Of a stretch of 18,579 bases of DNA, positions 1-6,741 are shown piece by piece (the first letter of the stretch is position 1; each line of letters starts with the position of its first letter). The notes beneath the pieces were generated by a model, which was not told where the DNA came from, made no database searches, and worked only from the letters and a program-made list of their open reading frames with translations. Origin of the DNA: Desulfobulbaceae bacterium (GTDB taxonomy: Bacteria > Desulfobacterota > Desulfobulbia > Desulfobulbales > Desulfurivibrionaceae); contig DOZO01000045.1 in NCBI GenBank assembly GCA_003517965.1, forward strand, positions 1-18,579. Reading direction: 5' to 3'. A program made the translations under genes and the position numbers.

Positions 1-123
1 AGCCTGATCATCAACCTCCCTGGCAGTAAAAAAGCGGCCAGAGAAAATTTGGAAGTAGTGCTTCCTGCTTTGCAACATGCCATTTACAAGATTAAGGGTG
101 GGAGCAAAGACTGCGGTAGTTGA
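1..123 (+). CDS. MogA/MoaB-type molybdenum cofactor protein, C-terminal fragment
   Basis: An open frame enters from the left edge and ends at a TGA at 121-123, giving 40 residues. It contains the motif LIINLPGSKKAARENLEVV followed by LPALQHAIYKI, which matches the C-terminal end of the MogA/MoaB family, where the NLPGSP-KA-RENL segment and the following LPALPHA helix are characteristic. These cytosolic proteins act on molybdopterin (adenylylation in MogA) on the way to molybdenum or tungsten cofactor. The fragment is too short to tell MogA from MoaB or from a fused cofactor-binding domain. The last residues (GGSKDCGS) look like a lineage-specific tail. No clear terminator follows; the next 130 bases show nothing beyond the opposing tRNA terminator. 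Confidence 0.8.
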   Translation, partial: SLIINLPGSKKAARENLEVVLPALQHAIYKIKGGSKDCGS

Positions 124-253
124 AATTTATCGAACAGTTAACAACTTTTTCTTTGCAGCTTAACTATACAATTATCTCAAGATTTCAAGAGACTTTACAT
201 TCACGACAATACCGTAAACCGCCCTCTTCTCCAGGTCGTTTCCAAAAAATACA

Positions 254-284
254 AAGGGGATTACACTATTCGCGTAATCCCCTT
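254..284 (-). terminator. Intrinsic terminator of tRNA-Leu
   Basis: An 11-bp perfect stem (254-264 with 274-284) closes a 9-nt loop. Read on the minus strand it lies 9 nt beyond the CCA end of tRNA-Leu and is followed by a T-rich run (complement of 242-253), as expected for a Rho-independent terminator. On the plus strand it is followed by a short T-rich stretch too, so it may also stop transcripts coming from the upstream plus-strand gene. Confidence 0.8.
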
Positions 285-292
285 GATTTTAT

Positions 293-379
293 TGGTGCCC
301 AGGACGAGAATCGAACTCGTACGGGGTTGCCCCCGAGGGATTTTAAGTCCCTTGCGTCTACCAGTTCCGCCACCCGGGC
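293..379 (-). tRNA. tRNA-Leu (anticodon UAA)
   Basis: The minus strand folds as a complete class II tRNA of 87 nt with encoded CCA. The acceptor stem is GCCCGGG with CCTGGGC (one G-T wobble). The D arm has GCG/CGC around a TGGTAGA-type loop. The anticodon stem AGGGA/TCCCT carries loop CTTAAAA, so the anticodon is TAA. A long variable arm (CGGGG, loop GCAA, CCCCG) is typical of leucine tRNAs, and the T arm has the TTCGATT loop. It reads UUA and UUG leucine codons. I did not find a convincing promoter in the 128 bases upstream. Confidence 0.97.
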
Positions 380-507
380 GCAGATTTTATGACAGCACCT
401 ATCAAAACATAATGCGCAAATCATACGGCGATGTACCATATCAACTTATAAAAATCAACCGCCATCAGCCAAGCCCATCATAAGCCGTTGCCATTCTTTC
501 TTGGCCT

Positions 508-1116
508 TCAGCCATGTTTATCAACAAAATACTGCACCTGATACGTAAACACCTCCAGGCTACCTGACCTCCAGGCCTCGGCAGGCAAACCGGCCTTGTG
601 GCAAAGATGGCTTAAAAAAACATCGGGGCGGGACAGCTGTTCCCAAACCTGTGGCAAAAAGGTAGCACTCTGGCCACCTTTTTGGATAATAACCCCATCA
701 ATCCCGACCTGCAAAATGCGGATTAAATCATCAGCATTGGCATAGTTTAAAGGTTTCGGTACGGTAAGAATACTTATTTCTACCTCGATTGCGGCAAGTT
801 CATTGATCTCCACCGGCCTGAAACGGGGATCATGAAAAGCAGAATTGAGAGCATTGCGCTTCACTCCCTCGACAATTGAGTCAACTGGGGCAAGGCTGCC
901 GATACAGCCGCGCAACTTGCCATGCTCTTTCAGAGTGACAAAAGTACCCCTTTTCTGCTGGAGTTCCTGATCCCGTAGATGGGTCACGATCTCTGAATCA
1001 GGCTCCCTGACGTGCAGATCAAGTTGTCTGGCAATAGTTTCCCGCGCCAGCCAGAGTAGCGCCCTCCCCTGTTTCACACTTAAGCCAGCCGTCTGTGTGT
1101 CCCTTTCTCCTGCCAT
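508..1116 (-). CDS. AMMECR1 family protein (AmmeMemoRadiSam system protein A type)
   Basis: This 202-residue protein carries the family hallmark LRGCIG at residues 68-73, followed by AFHDPRF (93-99) and an EVEISILT strand (111-118), covering the AMMECR1 domain almost end to end. In prokaryotes such proteins often occur with a MEMO-like protein and a radical SAM enzyme, but neither partner is in this window, and the biochemical role is unknown. The start is the ATG at 1116, preceded by GAGGAG at 1123-1128. A longer in-frame start at 1200 would translate through the hairpin at 1127-1178 and yields unlikely sequence, so I rejected it. The gene lies 80 nt behind the HesB-like selenoprotein gene on the same strand, and the perfect hairpin between them reaches into its ribosome binding site, so expression probably depends on that structure. 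Confidence 0.9.
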   Translation of the reverse strand: MAGERDTQTAGLSVKQGRALLWLARETIARQLDLHVREPDSEIVTHLRDQELQQKRGTFVTLKEHGKLRGCIGSLAPVDSIVEGVKRNALNSAFHDPRFRPVEINELAAIEVEISILTVPKPLNYANADDLIRILQVGIDGVIIQKGGQSATFLPQVWEQLSRPDVFLSHLCHKAGLPAEAWRSGSLEVFTYQVQYFVDKHG

Positions 1117-1126
1117 GAGCAACTCC

Positions 1127-1178
1127 TCAATACTCAACAAAAAACCTGGCCAAAGCCAGGTTTTTTGTTGAGTATTGA
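1127..1178 (-). terminator. Perfect 24-bp hairpin between the HesB-like and AMMECR1 genes
   Basis: Bases 1127-1150 pair perfectly with 1155-1178 around a 4-nt loop. The inner part (CCTGGC/GCCAGG with flanking A and T runs) is a classic Rho-independent terminator for the HesB-like gene and is nearly symmetric, so it could act in both directions. The outer part extends the pairing for many more bases until it includes the first two bases of the GAGGAG ribosome binding site of the AMMECR1 gene. It may therefore act as an attenuator or translational control element as well as a terminator. Confidence 0.85.
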
Positions 1179-1196
1179 TCAAAGATGTGCGGTTTA

Positions 1197-1535
1197 TCAA
1201 CCGCAGGAACCGCCACTACCACACGAACTCCCACAACTTCCGCCGCCACCGCCAAGAGGCTTGGCCGAAGAAATACCAAAACCTGAGCGGGGGCCAGCCT
1301 CGATAAAATCAACCTTGATTACTCCACACTGATTACTGAGGTTATTGTCCAGCAGGAATTTAATCCCACCATGCTCAAATGTCGCATCATCTTCTTTTGG
1401 CTCATCCAGAGCCAATCCCAGAGAGGGACCTGCTCAGCCACCCTGCATCAAGGCAACACGTACGGCTGAATCGATATTATTATCGCCCAGATACGCTTTA
1501 AGTTTTACAACCGCCTGCTCTGTTACTTCAAGCAT
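1197..1535 (-). CDS. HesB/IscA-like selenoprotein (UGA at codon 34)
   Basis: Read from the ATG at 1535 (preceded by AAGGAG with 8-nt spacing), the frame runs 112 residues if the TGA at 1434-1436 is decoded as selenocysteine. The product resembles A-type iron-sulphur carriers (IscA/HesB): LEVTEQAVVKLK at the N terminus, then VALMQGG-Sec-AGPSLGLALDEP, where the Sec replaces the first conserved cysteine of the HesB domain. The usual C-terminal Cys-X-Cys is replaced by a glycine/cysteine-rich tail with cysteines at 101, 105 and 111; another cysteine is at 70. This fits the known HesB-like (seleno)protein family (TIGR01911) reported mainly in deltaproteobacteria. A hairpin 19 nt after the UGA fits a bacterial SECIS element. 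Sequence similarity continues on both sides of the TGA, so this is not a broken gene. The role is probably iron-sulphur assembly or thiol/selenol redox chemistry, not established. Confidence 0.9.
1397..1415 (-). promoter_or_regulatory. Bacterial SECIS-like hairpin for Sec34 of the HesB-like gene
   Basis: On the coding strand, 18 nt separate the UGA from a perfect 7-bp stem (TTGGCTC with GAGCCAA) closing the 5-nt loop TGGAT. The loop has guanines at its second and third positions, and sits about 26-30 nt after the UGA, within the range known for SelB-bound hairpins in bacterial selenoprotein genes. It lies inside the reading frame, as bacterial SECIS elements do. Binding by SelB is inferred. 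Confidence 0.75.
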
Positions 1536-1830
1536 TCTATAATCTCCTTATCAAAAGATTCATGAAAAAATATCCGGCTCATTGTAGCCGACCAAAAAGT
1601 ATCTTACCCTCTAAAATGTAACCGTTCAGCAATGTCGCACATGAGCAAATCTATCCCAAAACAGATACGATTCTACTGAACATTTAAGTACAATTTAAGA
1701 AAGATAGCAGTATAAGTCAAGGACGGTTTTTTGTTTTGTTCTCCTCGTAATTAAGGTTATAAATAAAAGAAGCATATTATTTAGATGGTAGAGGTTATTG
1801 CTCATTTAGAATGATCAGGGAGTCCAACAG
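1536..1830. other. Divergent intergenic region between the HesB-like gene and pfk
   Basis: This 295-nt AT-rich stretch has no coding potential that I can support. It holds the ribosome binding sites of both flanking genes, a candidate pfk promoter at 1736-1763, and a small hairpin at 1575-1590 (CGGCT/AGCCG, 6-nt loop). On the minus strand that hairpin is followed by a T run, so it resembles a weak terminator or attenuator in the leader of the HesB-like gene. Confidence 0.6.
1736..1763 (+). promoter_or_regulatory. Candidate sigma-70 promoter for pfk
   Basis: TTGTTC at 1736-1741 and TATAAA at 1758-1763 are separated by 16 nt, about 70 nt before the pfk start codon. The -10 box is good and the -35 box is weak, in an AT-rich region where chance matches are common. 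Confidence 0.35.
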
Positions 1831-2925
1831 ATGAGAAAAATTGTCATATCCACCGGCGGTGGAGATGCACCAGGCTTGAATGCTGTTATCTACGCAATGA
1901 CTAAATCCGCTCATTACCGTGGCTGGGAGATATACGGTAGCCGCAGTGGTTATAAGGGCTTGCTTGACCCGGACGAACTTGTCCGCCTCACTCCGGAAAT
2001 CGTTGAGGACATCACTCCCACTGGCGGCACAATTCTCGGTTCGACCAACAAGGGTAATCCCTTTGCCATGCCGATGGTAAACCTGGCCGGTGATGTGCAG
2101 TTACGGGATGTTTCCGATCGAGTCATGCAAACCTTTACCCGTATGGGTTTTTTCTGCCATATTGCCGTAGGCGGCGACGGCAGCCTGGAAATCGCCCACC
2201 GCTTCGCCCTGGAAAAAGGAATGCCCGTGATCGGGGTGCCCAAAACCATTGACAACGACTTGCAATCCACTCAGAGAACCTTTGGCTGCGATACTGCCGT
2301 GGCCACAGCGACAGAGGCGTTAGACCGACTGCATTCCACCGCCAAATCCCACGACCGAGTCATGGTGGTCGAGGTCATGGGCCGGGATTCCGGCTGGATT
2401 GCCATCAACTCCGGGATATCCGGTTGTGCCGATGTTATCCTTATTCCTGAGATCCCTTTCAATATAGAAAAAGTTTGCGCTAAAATCAACGACAACGAAC
2501 TGCATCACAAACATTATGCCATTGTCGTGGTAGCTGAGGGTGCCAGGGCGAAAAACGCCGAGGTCATCCATAAGACCACAGATGCCCATGAAATCGGGCG
2601 CCAGGAGCTTCTTCTTGGCGGGGTGGGGGAATGGGTGGCACAACAGATTCGGGAAAAAACCGGCAAGGACACTCGTTCCCTGGTGCTGGGACACCTGCAA
2701 CGCGGTGGTTCGCCCACCACTTTCGACCGGATGCTTGCCCTGCGTTTTGGCGGCGCAGCCGTACGCCTGGCTGAGCAGGGAATCTTCGATCACATGGTGG
2801 CACTGTCTGCCACGGATATTATCGCCGTCCCCTTAGCTGATGCGATAAAGGGCCGTAAGAAAGTGCCGCTGAACAGCGACAAGGTTTTAACTGCACGGGA
2901 AATCGGCATTTGCCTGGGCGATTAA
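1831..2925 (+). CDS. 6-phosphofructokinase, group III (mixed-substrate) type
   Basis: The 364-residue product belongs to the PfkA superfamily and phosphorylates fructose 6-phosphate to fructose 1,6-bisphosphate in the cytosol. Motifs in order: STGGGDAPGLNAVI (7-20), GGTILGSTNKGNP (65-77), GGDG (114-117), PKTIDND (137-143, with the catalytic aspartate), MGRDSGWIA (183-191), PE at 206-207, and GHLQRGGSP (287-295). Glycine in GGDG (rather than GGDD) predicts ATP as phosphoryl donor, while lysine in PKTIDND is the residue seen in pyrophosphate enzymes and in group III; the combination with TGGGD at the start points to the mixed-substrate group III clade. Donor preference therefore needs assay. 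CAGGGAG at 1816-1822 is the ribosome binding site. The gene stands alone and converges with agmatinase, with 73 nt between stops. Confidence 0.93.
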   Translation: MRKIVISTGGGDAPGLNAVIYAMTKSAHYRGWEIYGSRSGYKGLLDPDELVRLTPEIVEDITPTGGTILGSTNKGNPFAMPMVNLAGDVQLRDVSDRVMQTFTRMGFFCHIAVGGDGSLEIAHRFALEKGMPVIGVPKTIDNDLQSTQRTFGCDTAVATATEALDRLHSTAKSHDRVMVVEVMGRDSGWIAINSGISGCADVILIPEIPFNIEKVCAKINDNELHHKHYAIVVVAEGARAKNAEVIHKTTDAHEIGRQELLLGGVGEWVAQQIREKTGKDTRSLVLGHLQRGGSPTTFDRMLALRFGGAAVRLAEQGIFDHMVALSATDIIAVPLADAIKGRKKVPLNSDKVLTAREIGICLGD

Positions 2926-2998
2926 ACTGCTTAAATAACAAGCTGAGAATGTAGCTTATGGGTGTTGTTGACATTATGCTTGGGATTTTCAGCTTCAT

Positions 2999-3868
2999 TC
3001 ATGGGGCCTGTTTTTGGAAGATATACCCCAGGGTTCGGTAGATCAGTTTCGCCACGGTAAAGGCGGCATGTTCCGCTCCCGGTCTCGGGGCAAACTCGAC
3101 AAAATCCATCCCCACGATGCGGTGATTACAGGCAATCTCCCGCATCAGGTCGATGGTCTCTCGCCAGGTCAGGCCATCTGGTTCCGGGGTGCCAGTGGCC
3201 GGCATGATCGCCGGATCAAGTCCATCCACATCACAGGTAAAATAGACCGGCCCCTTGATTTCGTCGCAAACCTGTTCGATCCAATCGTGTTCCACCCTGA
3301 TGCGCTGCATGAAAAATGGCTGCCATCCTCGGGCCTGGACGAGTCCATATTCCTCCTTGGAAAAAGAACGGATGCCAATCTGGGTAAAGGGAACCCCCAA
3401 CTCGTCGAGTCGTCGCATCACGCAGGCATGGCTGTCGGGATTGCCTTCATACTGGTCACGCAGATCGAGATGGGCATCAATCTGCACTACATGCAAATCC
3501 GGATATTGTGCCAGACAGGCCTGTACCGCTGGTACGGTCACGGTATGCTCGCCGCCCAGCAGAACCGGAAAGTACCCTCCTGCCAGTTCCTCGGCCACGG
3601 CTGCCTTTATCTGTCGGCAGACCTCTATAGCGGTTATTGCCGAAAAATCAGGAACCGGCCTGGTTACAATACCAAACCGCACGGTCTCGGATAAAAGCTC
3701 GTCATCAAACACCTCCAGCGCCGGAGATGCATCAATGATCGCCTGCGGCCCAAGCTCCGTGCCGCCCAACCAGCTCACCGAAGAGGCCAGCGGAGCTGAG
3801 AGAATGGCAATCCGTTTTTCAGAGCCAAGGTTGGCCTCTTCGCCAAGAAATTGTGAGATATGCGTCAT
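2999..3868 (-). CDS. speB: Agmatinase (ureohydrolase family)
   Basis: This 289-residue protein has the full dinuclear manganese site of the arginase/agmatinase family: GGEHTVT (105-111, His108), QIDAHLDLRD (129-138; Asp131, His133, Asp135) and FTCDVDGLDPA (210-220; Asp213, Asp215), plus EFAPRPGAEH near the end. It should hydrolyse agmatine to putrescine and urea; the N-x-D-SHAC stretch after the metal site resembles SpeB rather than arginase. I chose the ATG at 3868. A longer frame starting at 3973 exists, but its extra 35 codons fall on the repeated element at 3879-3933, which is shared with a noncoding leader elsewhere in the window, and has no ribosome binding site. The ribosome site for 3868 is also weak. 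No other polyamine gene is adjacent. Confidence 0.88.
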   Translation of the reverse strand: MTHISQFLGEEANLGSEKRIAILSAPLASSVSWLGGTELGPQAIIDASPALEVFDDELLSETVRFGIVTRPVPDFSAITAIEVCRQIKAAVAEELAGGYFPVLLGGEHTVTVPAVQACLAQYPDLHVVQIDAHLDLRDQYEGNPDSHACVMRRLDELGVPFTQIGIRSFSKEEYGLVQARGWQPFFMQRIRVEHDWIEQVCDEIKGPVYFTCDVDGLDPAIMPATGTPEPDGLTWRETIDLMREIACNHRIVGMDFVEFAPRPGAEHAAFTVAKLIYRTLGYIFQKQAP

Positions 3869-3878
3869 TGGTTTTTTG

Positions 3879-3933
3879 CACCCAAAGGGTATAAGTTTCG
3901 TTTGAGCAGGCAAGCTGCCTAACTCAGCTTTAT
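3879..3933 (-). repeat. Leader repeat family 1, copy A (speB leader)
   Basis: About 55 nt match 9515-9570 with six mismatches and one gap. Both copies lie just upstream of minus-strand genes, in the same orientation. The element contains a short hairpin (AGGCA, loop AGC, TGCCT at 3908-3920) inside an outer TGAG/CTCA pairing (3903-3906 with 3923-3926), and a second small hairpin ACCC-AAA-GGGT near 3880-3890. The G-C pair at 3910/3918 is an A-T pair in the other copy, so pairing is preserved although the sequence changed. Confidence 0.75.
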
Positions 3934-4020
3934 TTAGTCCTTGTTCAAACTTGGGTAATTTTCTTTGGTACATTCTGCACCATTGATCACACAGACGACC
4001 GATTCAATTTCGCTTGTAAC

Positions 4021-4128
4021 TTAGGAGCCGTCAAGAAAGAACCTGTATAATGCTGTACCACTAATTTACGGCTTCTTATGCCGTTTCGTCCATATTAAAC
4101 GTCAAATGATTTTTTTACAACGGCTTAG
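4021..4128 (+). repeat. Dispersed repeat family 2, copy C (upstream of glgB)
   Basis: This stretch aligns over its whole length with the reverse complement of 13420-13525. Conserved blocks are TTAGGAGCCGT at the left end, AACCTG, an identical 20-nt core at 4066-4085 that folds as ACGGC-TTCTTAT-GCCGT, and AAATGATTTTT near the right end. The ends carry AGCCGT and ACGGCT, so they are imperfect terminal inverted repeats. No coding capacity. It resembles a small non-autonomous mobile element or a structured intergenic repeat. Confidence 0.7.
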
Positions 4129-4292
4129 CATTTCTTCATCCTGTCAGTCAAGAAATCCTGCACTTACGACAAATTTGCCCACCTCTCGGAAAACAGTTGG
4201 AGTTTCTTCTCTGATCCGTGATAGAATTGGATGTCACCTCTTGCAGCAAGTTGCAAACACCTCAATAACCCATACCAGAAAGAAACCATAAT

Positions 4293-6488
4293 ATGACCTC
4301 TGATATTAACTCCAGAATCAACCAGATTATTGCCTCTGAACACCATGACCCCTTTCAGGTTCTGGGCTTTCACCTGCTTGACCACGATACGACCTCCTCG
4401 GTTATTAGAACTTTTCAACCTAACGCCAACGCCTGTTGGCTGATCGCTAACGGGGAAAGAAAAGAGATGTACAAGACCAGACCGGAAGGTTTTTTCGAGA
4501 TTGTCATTACCAATTGTACCGAGCCTTTCCCCTATAAATATGAGGCGGCCTATTACGATGAAAATCGGCATGTCTTCAAGGATCCTTACTGTTTTCTACC
4601 CCAGATGTCCGAGTACGACCGTTATCTTTTTACTAACGGCACTCATTATGAGATTTACAACGCCCTTGGCGCGCAGCTTTTAACTATTGATGGGGTCAGC
4701 GGGACAATCTTTCGTGTCTGGGCTCCAAGCGCCAAAAGGGTCAGTATCCTTGGTAATTTCAATTACTGGGACGGCAGGGTTCATCAAATGCGGGTTTTAG
4801 GCAATTCCGGTATCTGGGAGCTGTTTATCCCAGACATTGGCCAGGGCGAGCCTTACAAGTTTGAGGTCAAGACCCAACAAAATGCGCTTCTCGAAAAGTC
4901 AGACCCATTTCAGTTCTTCGCGGAGATTAGACCAAAAACCGCCTCGGTTGTCTGGGGGCTTAACGGCTATATCTGGAATGATGCAACCTGGATTAACGAG
5001 CGAAAAAGTAAGAGAAGTTACGAACAACCCATGTCCACCTACGAGGTACACCTGGGATCTTGGCGGCGCGATCCGGCAGACCCTATGCGGATCCTCTCCT
5101 ATCAGGAACTGGCCAGCTCCCTGATTCCGTATGTCAAGGAAATGGGCTTCACTCATATAGAGTTGATGCCCATCATGGAGCACCCTCTGGATGAATCCTG
5201 GGGGTATCAGGTTACTGGATATTTTGCGGTTACCAGCCGTCACGGCACGCCCCAGGATTTCATGTATTTCGTGGATCAATGCCATCAGCAAGGGATCGGG
5301 GTTATTCTCGACTGGGTGCCTTCCCACTTTCCCACCGATGGCCACGCCTTAAGCCGCTTTGACGGCACCGCGCTCTACGAGCACGAAGATCCTCGGCAGG
5401 GCGCGCATCCCGAATGGGGTACCTTGATTTTCAACTATGGCCGCAAGGAGGTGCAGAACTTCCTCATTGCCAACGCCCTCTTCTGGATGGACAAGTTCCA
5501 CATCGACGGTCTGCGGGTCGATGCGGTGGCCTCCATGCTCTACCTCGACTATGCCCGCCAGGAAGGGGACTGGGTTCCCAACATTCATGGTGGCAAGGAA
5601 AACATCGAGGCCATCGAATTCATCAAACACATGAATGCCATTATCTACAGCCGCTACCCCGAGACCCTTATGATCGCCGAGGAATCTACCAGTTTTTACG
5701 GGGTTTCCAAACCTCTGGACTGGGGTGGCTTAGGCTTTGGCTATAAGTGGAACCTAGGCTGGATGAACGACATCCTGGACTATTTCAACAAAGAACCCAT
5801 CTTCCGTAAATATCAGCATAACGTCCTCACCTTTTCTCTGCTCTACGCTTTCACCGAAAACTTTGTCCTGCCCATGTCCCATGATGAGGTGGTGCATGGC
5901 AAACGCTCTTTACTCTGCAAGATGCCAGGGGATATGTGGCAAAAATTTGCTAACCTGCGCCTGCTCCTTTTTTTCCTCTGGACCCATCCGGGCAAGAAGC
6001 TCCTGTTCATGGGCGGCGAATTTGGCCAGATCTCCGAGTGGTACTGCAAAGTGAGCCTGGATTGGCATCTGACCGAGCAGGATAACCTGCACCAGCAGTT
6101 GCAAAAATTTGTCCGCCAATTAAATGCGGTCTACAAGGAGACCAGAAGCCTCTGGGAGATTGATTTTTCTTATGATGGTTTCAGGTGGATGGATTTCAAG
6201 GATGTAGACAATAGTATCATTGCTTTCTGCCGTCAGGGCAAAAAACCAAATGACCATGCGGTCTGTCTGCTCAACTTCACCCCCCAGGTTTTACACAACT
6301 ATAAACTCGGGGTGCCGACGGCAGGCTGGTACCAGGAAATTCTCTCCACTGATATCGCTGAATTTGGGGGCAGCAATGTGTTTAATCCAGATCGCAAGCA
6401 GGCTATTACCGAGCCCTTGGGTGAGGCCCCCTGCCATATCCTGGTCTCGGTTCCGCCCCTTGGCGGGATCATGGTGAAGCCGGTGTAA
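4293..6488 (+). CDS. glgB: 1,4-alpha-glucan branching enzyme
   Basis: This 731-residue protein is close to the usual length of bacterial GlgB (about 730). It introduces alpha-1,6 branches into glycogen. The N-terminal domain begins with EHHDPFQVLGFH (16-27), a CBM48 segment with RVWAPSAKRVSILGNFNYWD spans 141-160, and the GH13 catalytic barrel follows from STYEVHLGSW (248-257). Catalytic residues appear as Asp410 in GLRVDAVASM (nucleophile), Glu463 in IAEES (acid/base) and Asp531 in MSHDEVVHGK. The all-beta C-terminal domain ends at residue 731. The start fits the family N terminus, though its ribosome binding site is poor. A 64-residue gene follows after 14 nt and is probably co-transcribed. 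No other glycogen gene is in the window. Confidence 0.95.
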   Translation: MTSDINSRINQIIASEHHDPFQVLGFHLLDHDTTSSVIRTFQPNANACWLIANGERKEMYKTRPEGFFEIVITNCTEPFPYKYEAAYYDENRHVFKDPYCFLPQMSEYDRYLFTNGTHYEIYNALGAQLLTIDGVSGTIFRVWAPSAKRVSILGNFNYWDGRVHQMRVLGNSGIWELFIPDIGQGEPYKFEVKTQQNALLEKSDPFQFFAEIRPKTASVVWGLNGYIWNDATWINERKSKRSYEQPMSTYEVHLGSWRRDPADPMRILSYQELASSLIPYVKEMGFTHIELMPIMEHPLDESWGYQVTGYFAVTSRHGTPQDFMYFVDQCHQQGIGVILDWVPSHFPTDGHALSRFDGTALYEHEDPRQGAHPEWGTLIFNYGRKEVQNFLIANALFWMDKFHIDGLRVDAVASMLYLDYARQEGDWVPNIHGGKENIEAIEFIKHMNAIIYSRYPETLMIAEESTSFYGVSKPLDWGGLGFGYKWNLGWMNDILDYFNKEPIFRKYQHNVLTFSLLYAFTENFVLPMSHDEVVHGKRSLLCKMPGDMWQKFANLRLLLFFLWTHPGKKLLFMGGEFGQISEWYCKVSLDWHLTEQDNLHQQLQKFVRQLNAVYKETRSLWEIDFSYDGFRWMDFKDVDNSIIAFCRQGKKPNDHAVCLLNFTPQVLHNYKLGVPTAGWYQEILSTDIAEFGGSNVFNPDRKQAITEPLGEAPCHILVSVPPLGGIMVKPV

Positions 6489-6502
6489 AAAGGAGGGAGA
6501 AA

Positions 6503-6697
6503 ATGGGCGATAACAACAGATTGCCAACCGGTAGTGACAAGGTCAAAAAGGCCATATATTGGATGAGCGAAGAGTTGCTCACTAATTCGCAGAAACAACG
6601 GGATACAGTGATCAGGGAGGCTGAGGTACGCTTTGATCTTTCTCCGGCAGATTGTGAATTCCTTTCTAAAAACTTTGGGGAATCTGCCATAACCTAA
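6503..6697 (+). CDS. Small conserved-looking protein of unknown function, coupled to glgB
   Basis: This 64-residue, charged, soluble protein has no signal peptide or membrane segment and no motif I can name. It is probably real: a strong ribosome site (AGGAGGGA at 6491-6498) precedes the ATG, it begins 14 nt after the glgB stop on the same strand, and the second half (IREAEVRFDLSPADCEFLSKNF) reads like a helix-rich conserved segment. It contains one cysteine (in ADCEFL). Placement suggests joint transcription with glgB, but a role in glycogen metabolism is not shown. The next gene, on the opposite strand, ends 44 nt away, and no clear terminator lies between. Confidence 0.7.
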   Translation: MGDNNRLPTGSDKVKKAIYWMSEELLTNSQKQRDTVIREAEVRFDLSPADCEFLSKNFGESAIT

Positions 6698-6741
6698 CGT
6701 AACTGATCACAGGACAGGCATCCCATTTGTAATCGTTTACA

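Larger units (their letters stand above)
3869..4292. other. Long divergent intergenic region between speB and glgB
   Basis: These 424 nt have no supportable gene. They carry one copy of each of two repeated elements (3879-3933 and 4021-4128), described separately. The remaining glgB-proximal part contains a small palindrome CTTGCAGCAAG at 4240-4250 and a TAGAAT box near 4221 without a well-spaced -35 partner. The glgB ribosome site (AGAAAG near 4277-4282) is weak. Confidence 0.6.

Noticed and set aside
1197..1415. A 72-residue gene starting inside the HesB-like frame, downstream of the TGA
   Set aside because: The family-like sequence runs on upstream of the TGA in the same frame with a proper start and ribosome site, so this is the C-terminal part of the selenoprotein, not a separate gene or a pseudogene.
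2320..2793. A 157-codon antisense frame inside pfk
   Set aside because: It is the complement of a conserved phosphofructokinase sequence; no independent support.
3014..3905. Two long plus-strand frames (226 and 216 codons) opposite agmatinase
   Set aside because: They are antisense shadows of a gene with clear catalytic motifs; the translations show no recognisable domain and no ribosome sites.
3869..3973. N-terminal extension of agmatinase to 3973
   Set aside because: Those codons fall on a repeated noncoding element and no ribosome site precedes the longer start.
6728..6741. Palindrome TGTAA-TCGT-TTACA between glgB's partner gene and the J-domain gene
   Set aside because: It lies between two converging gene ends, where an operator is unlikely, and it is too short and AT-rich to be a terminator.
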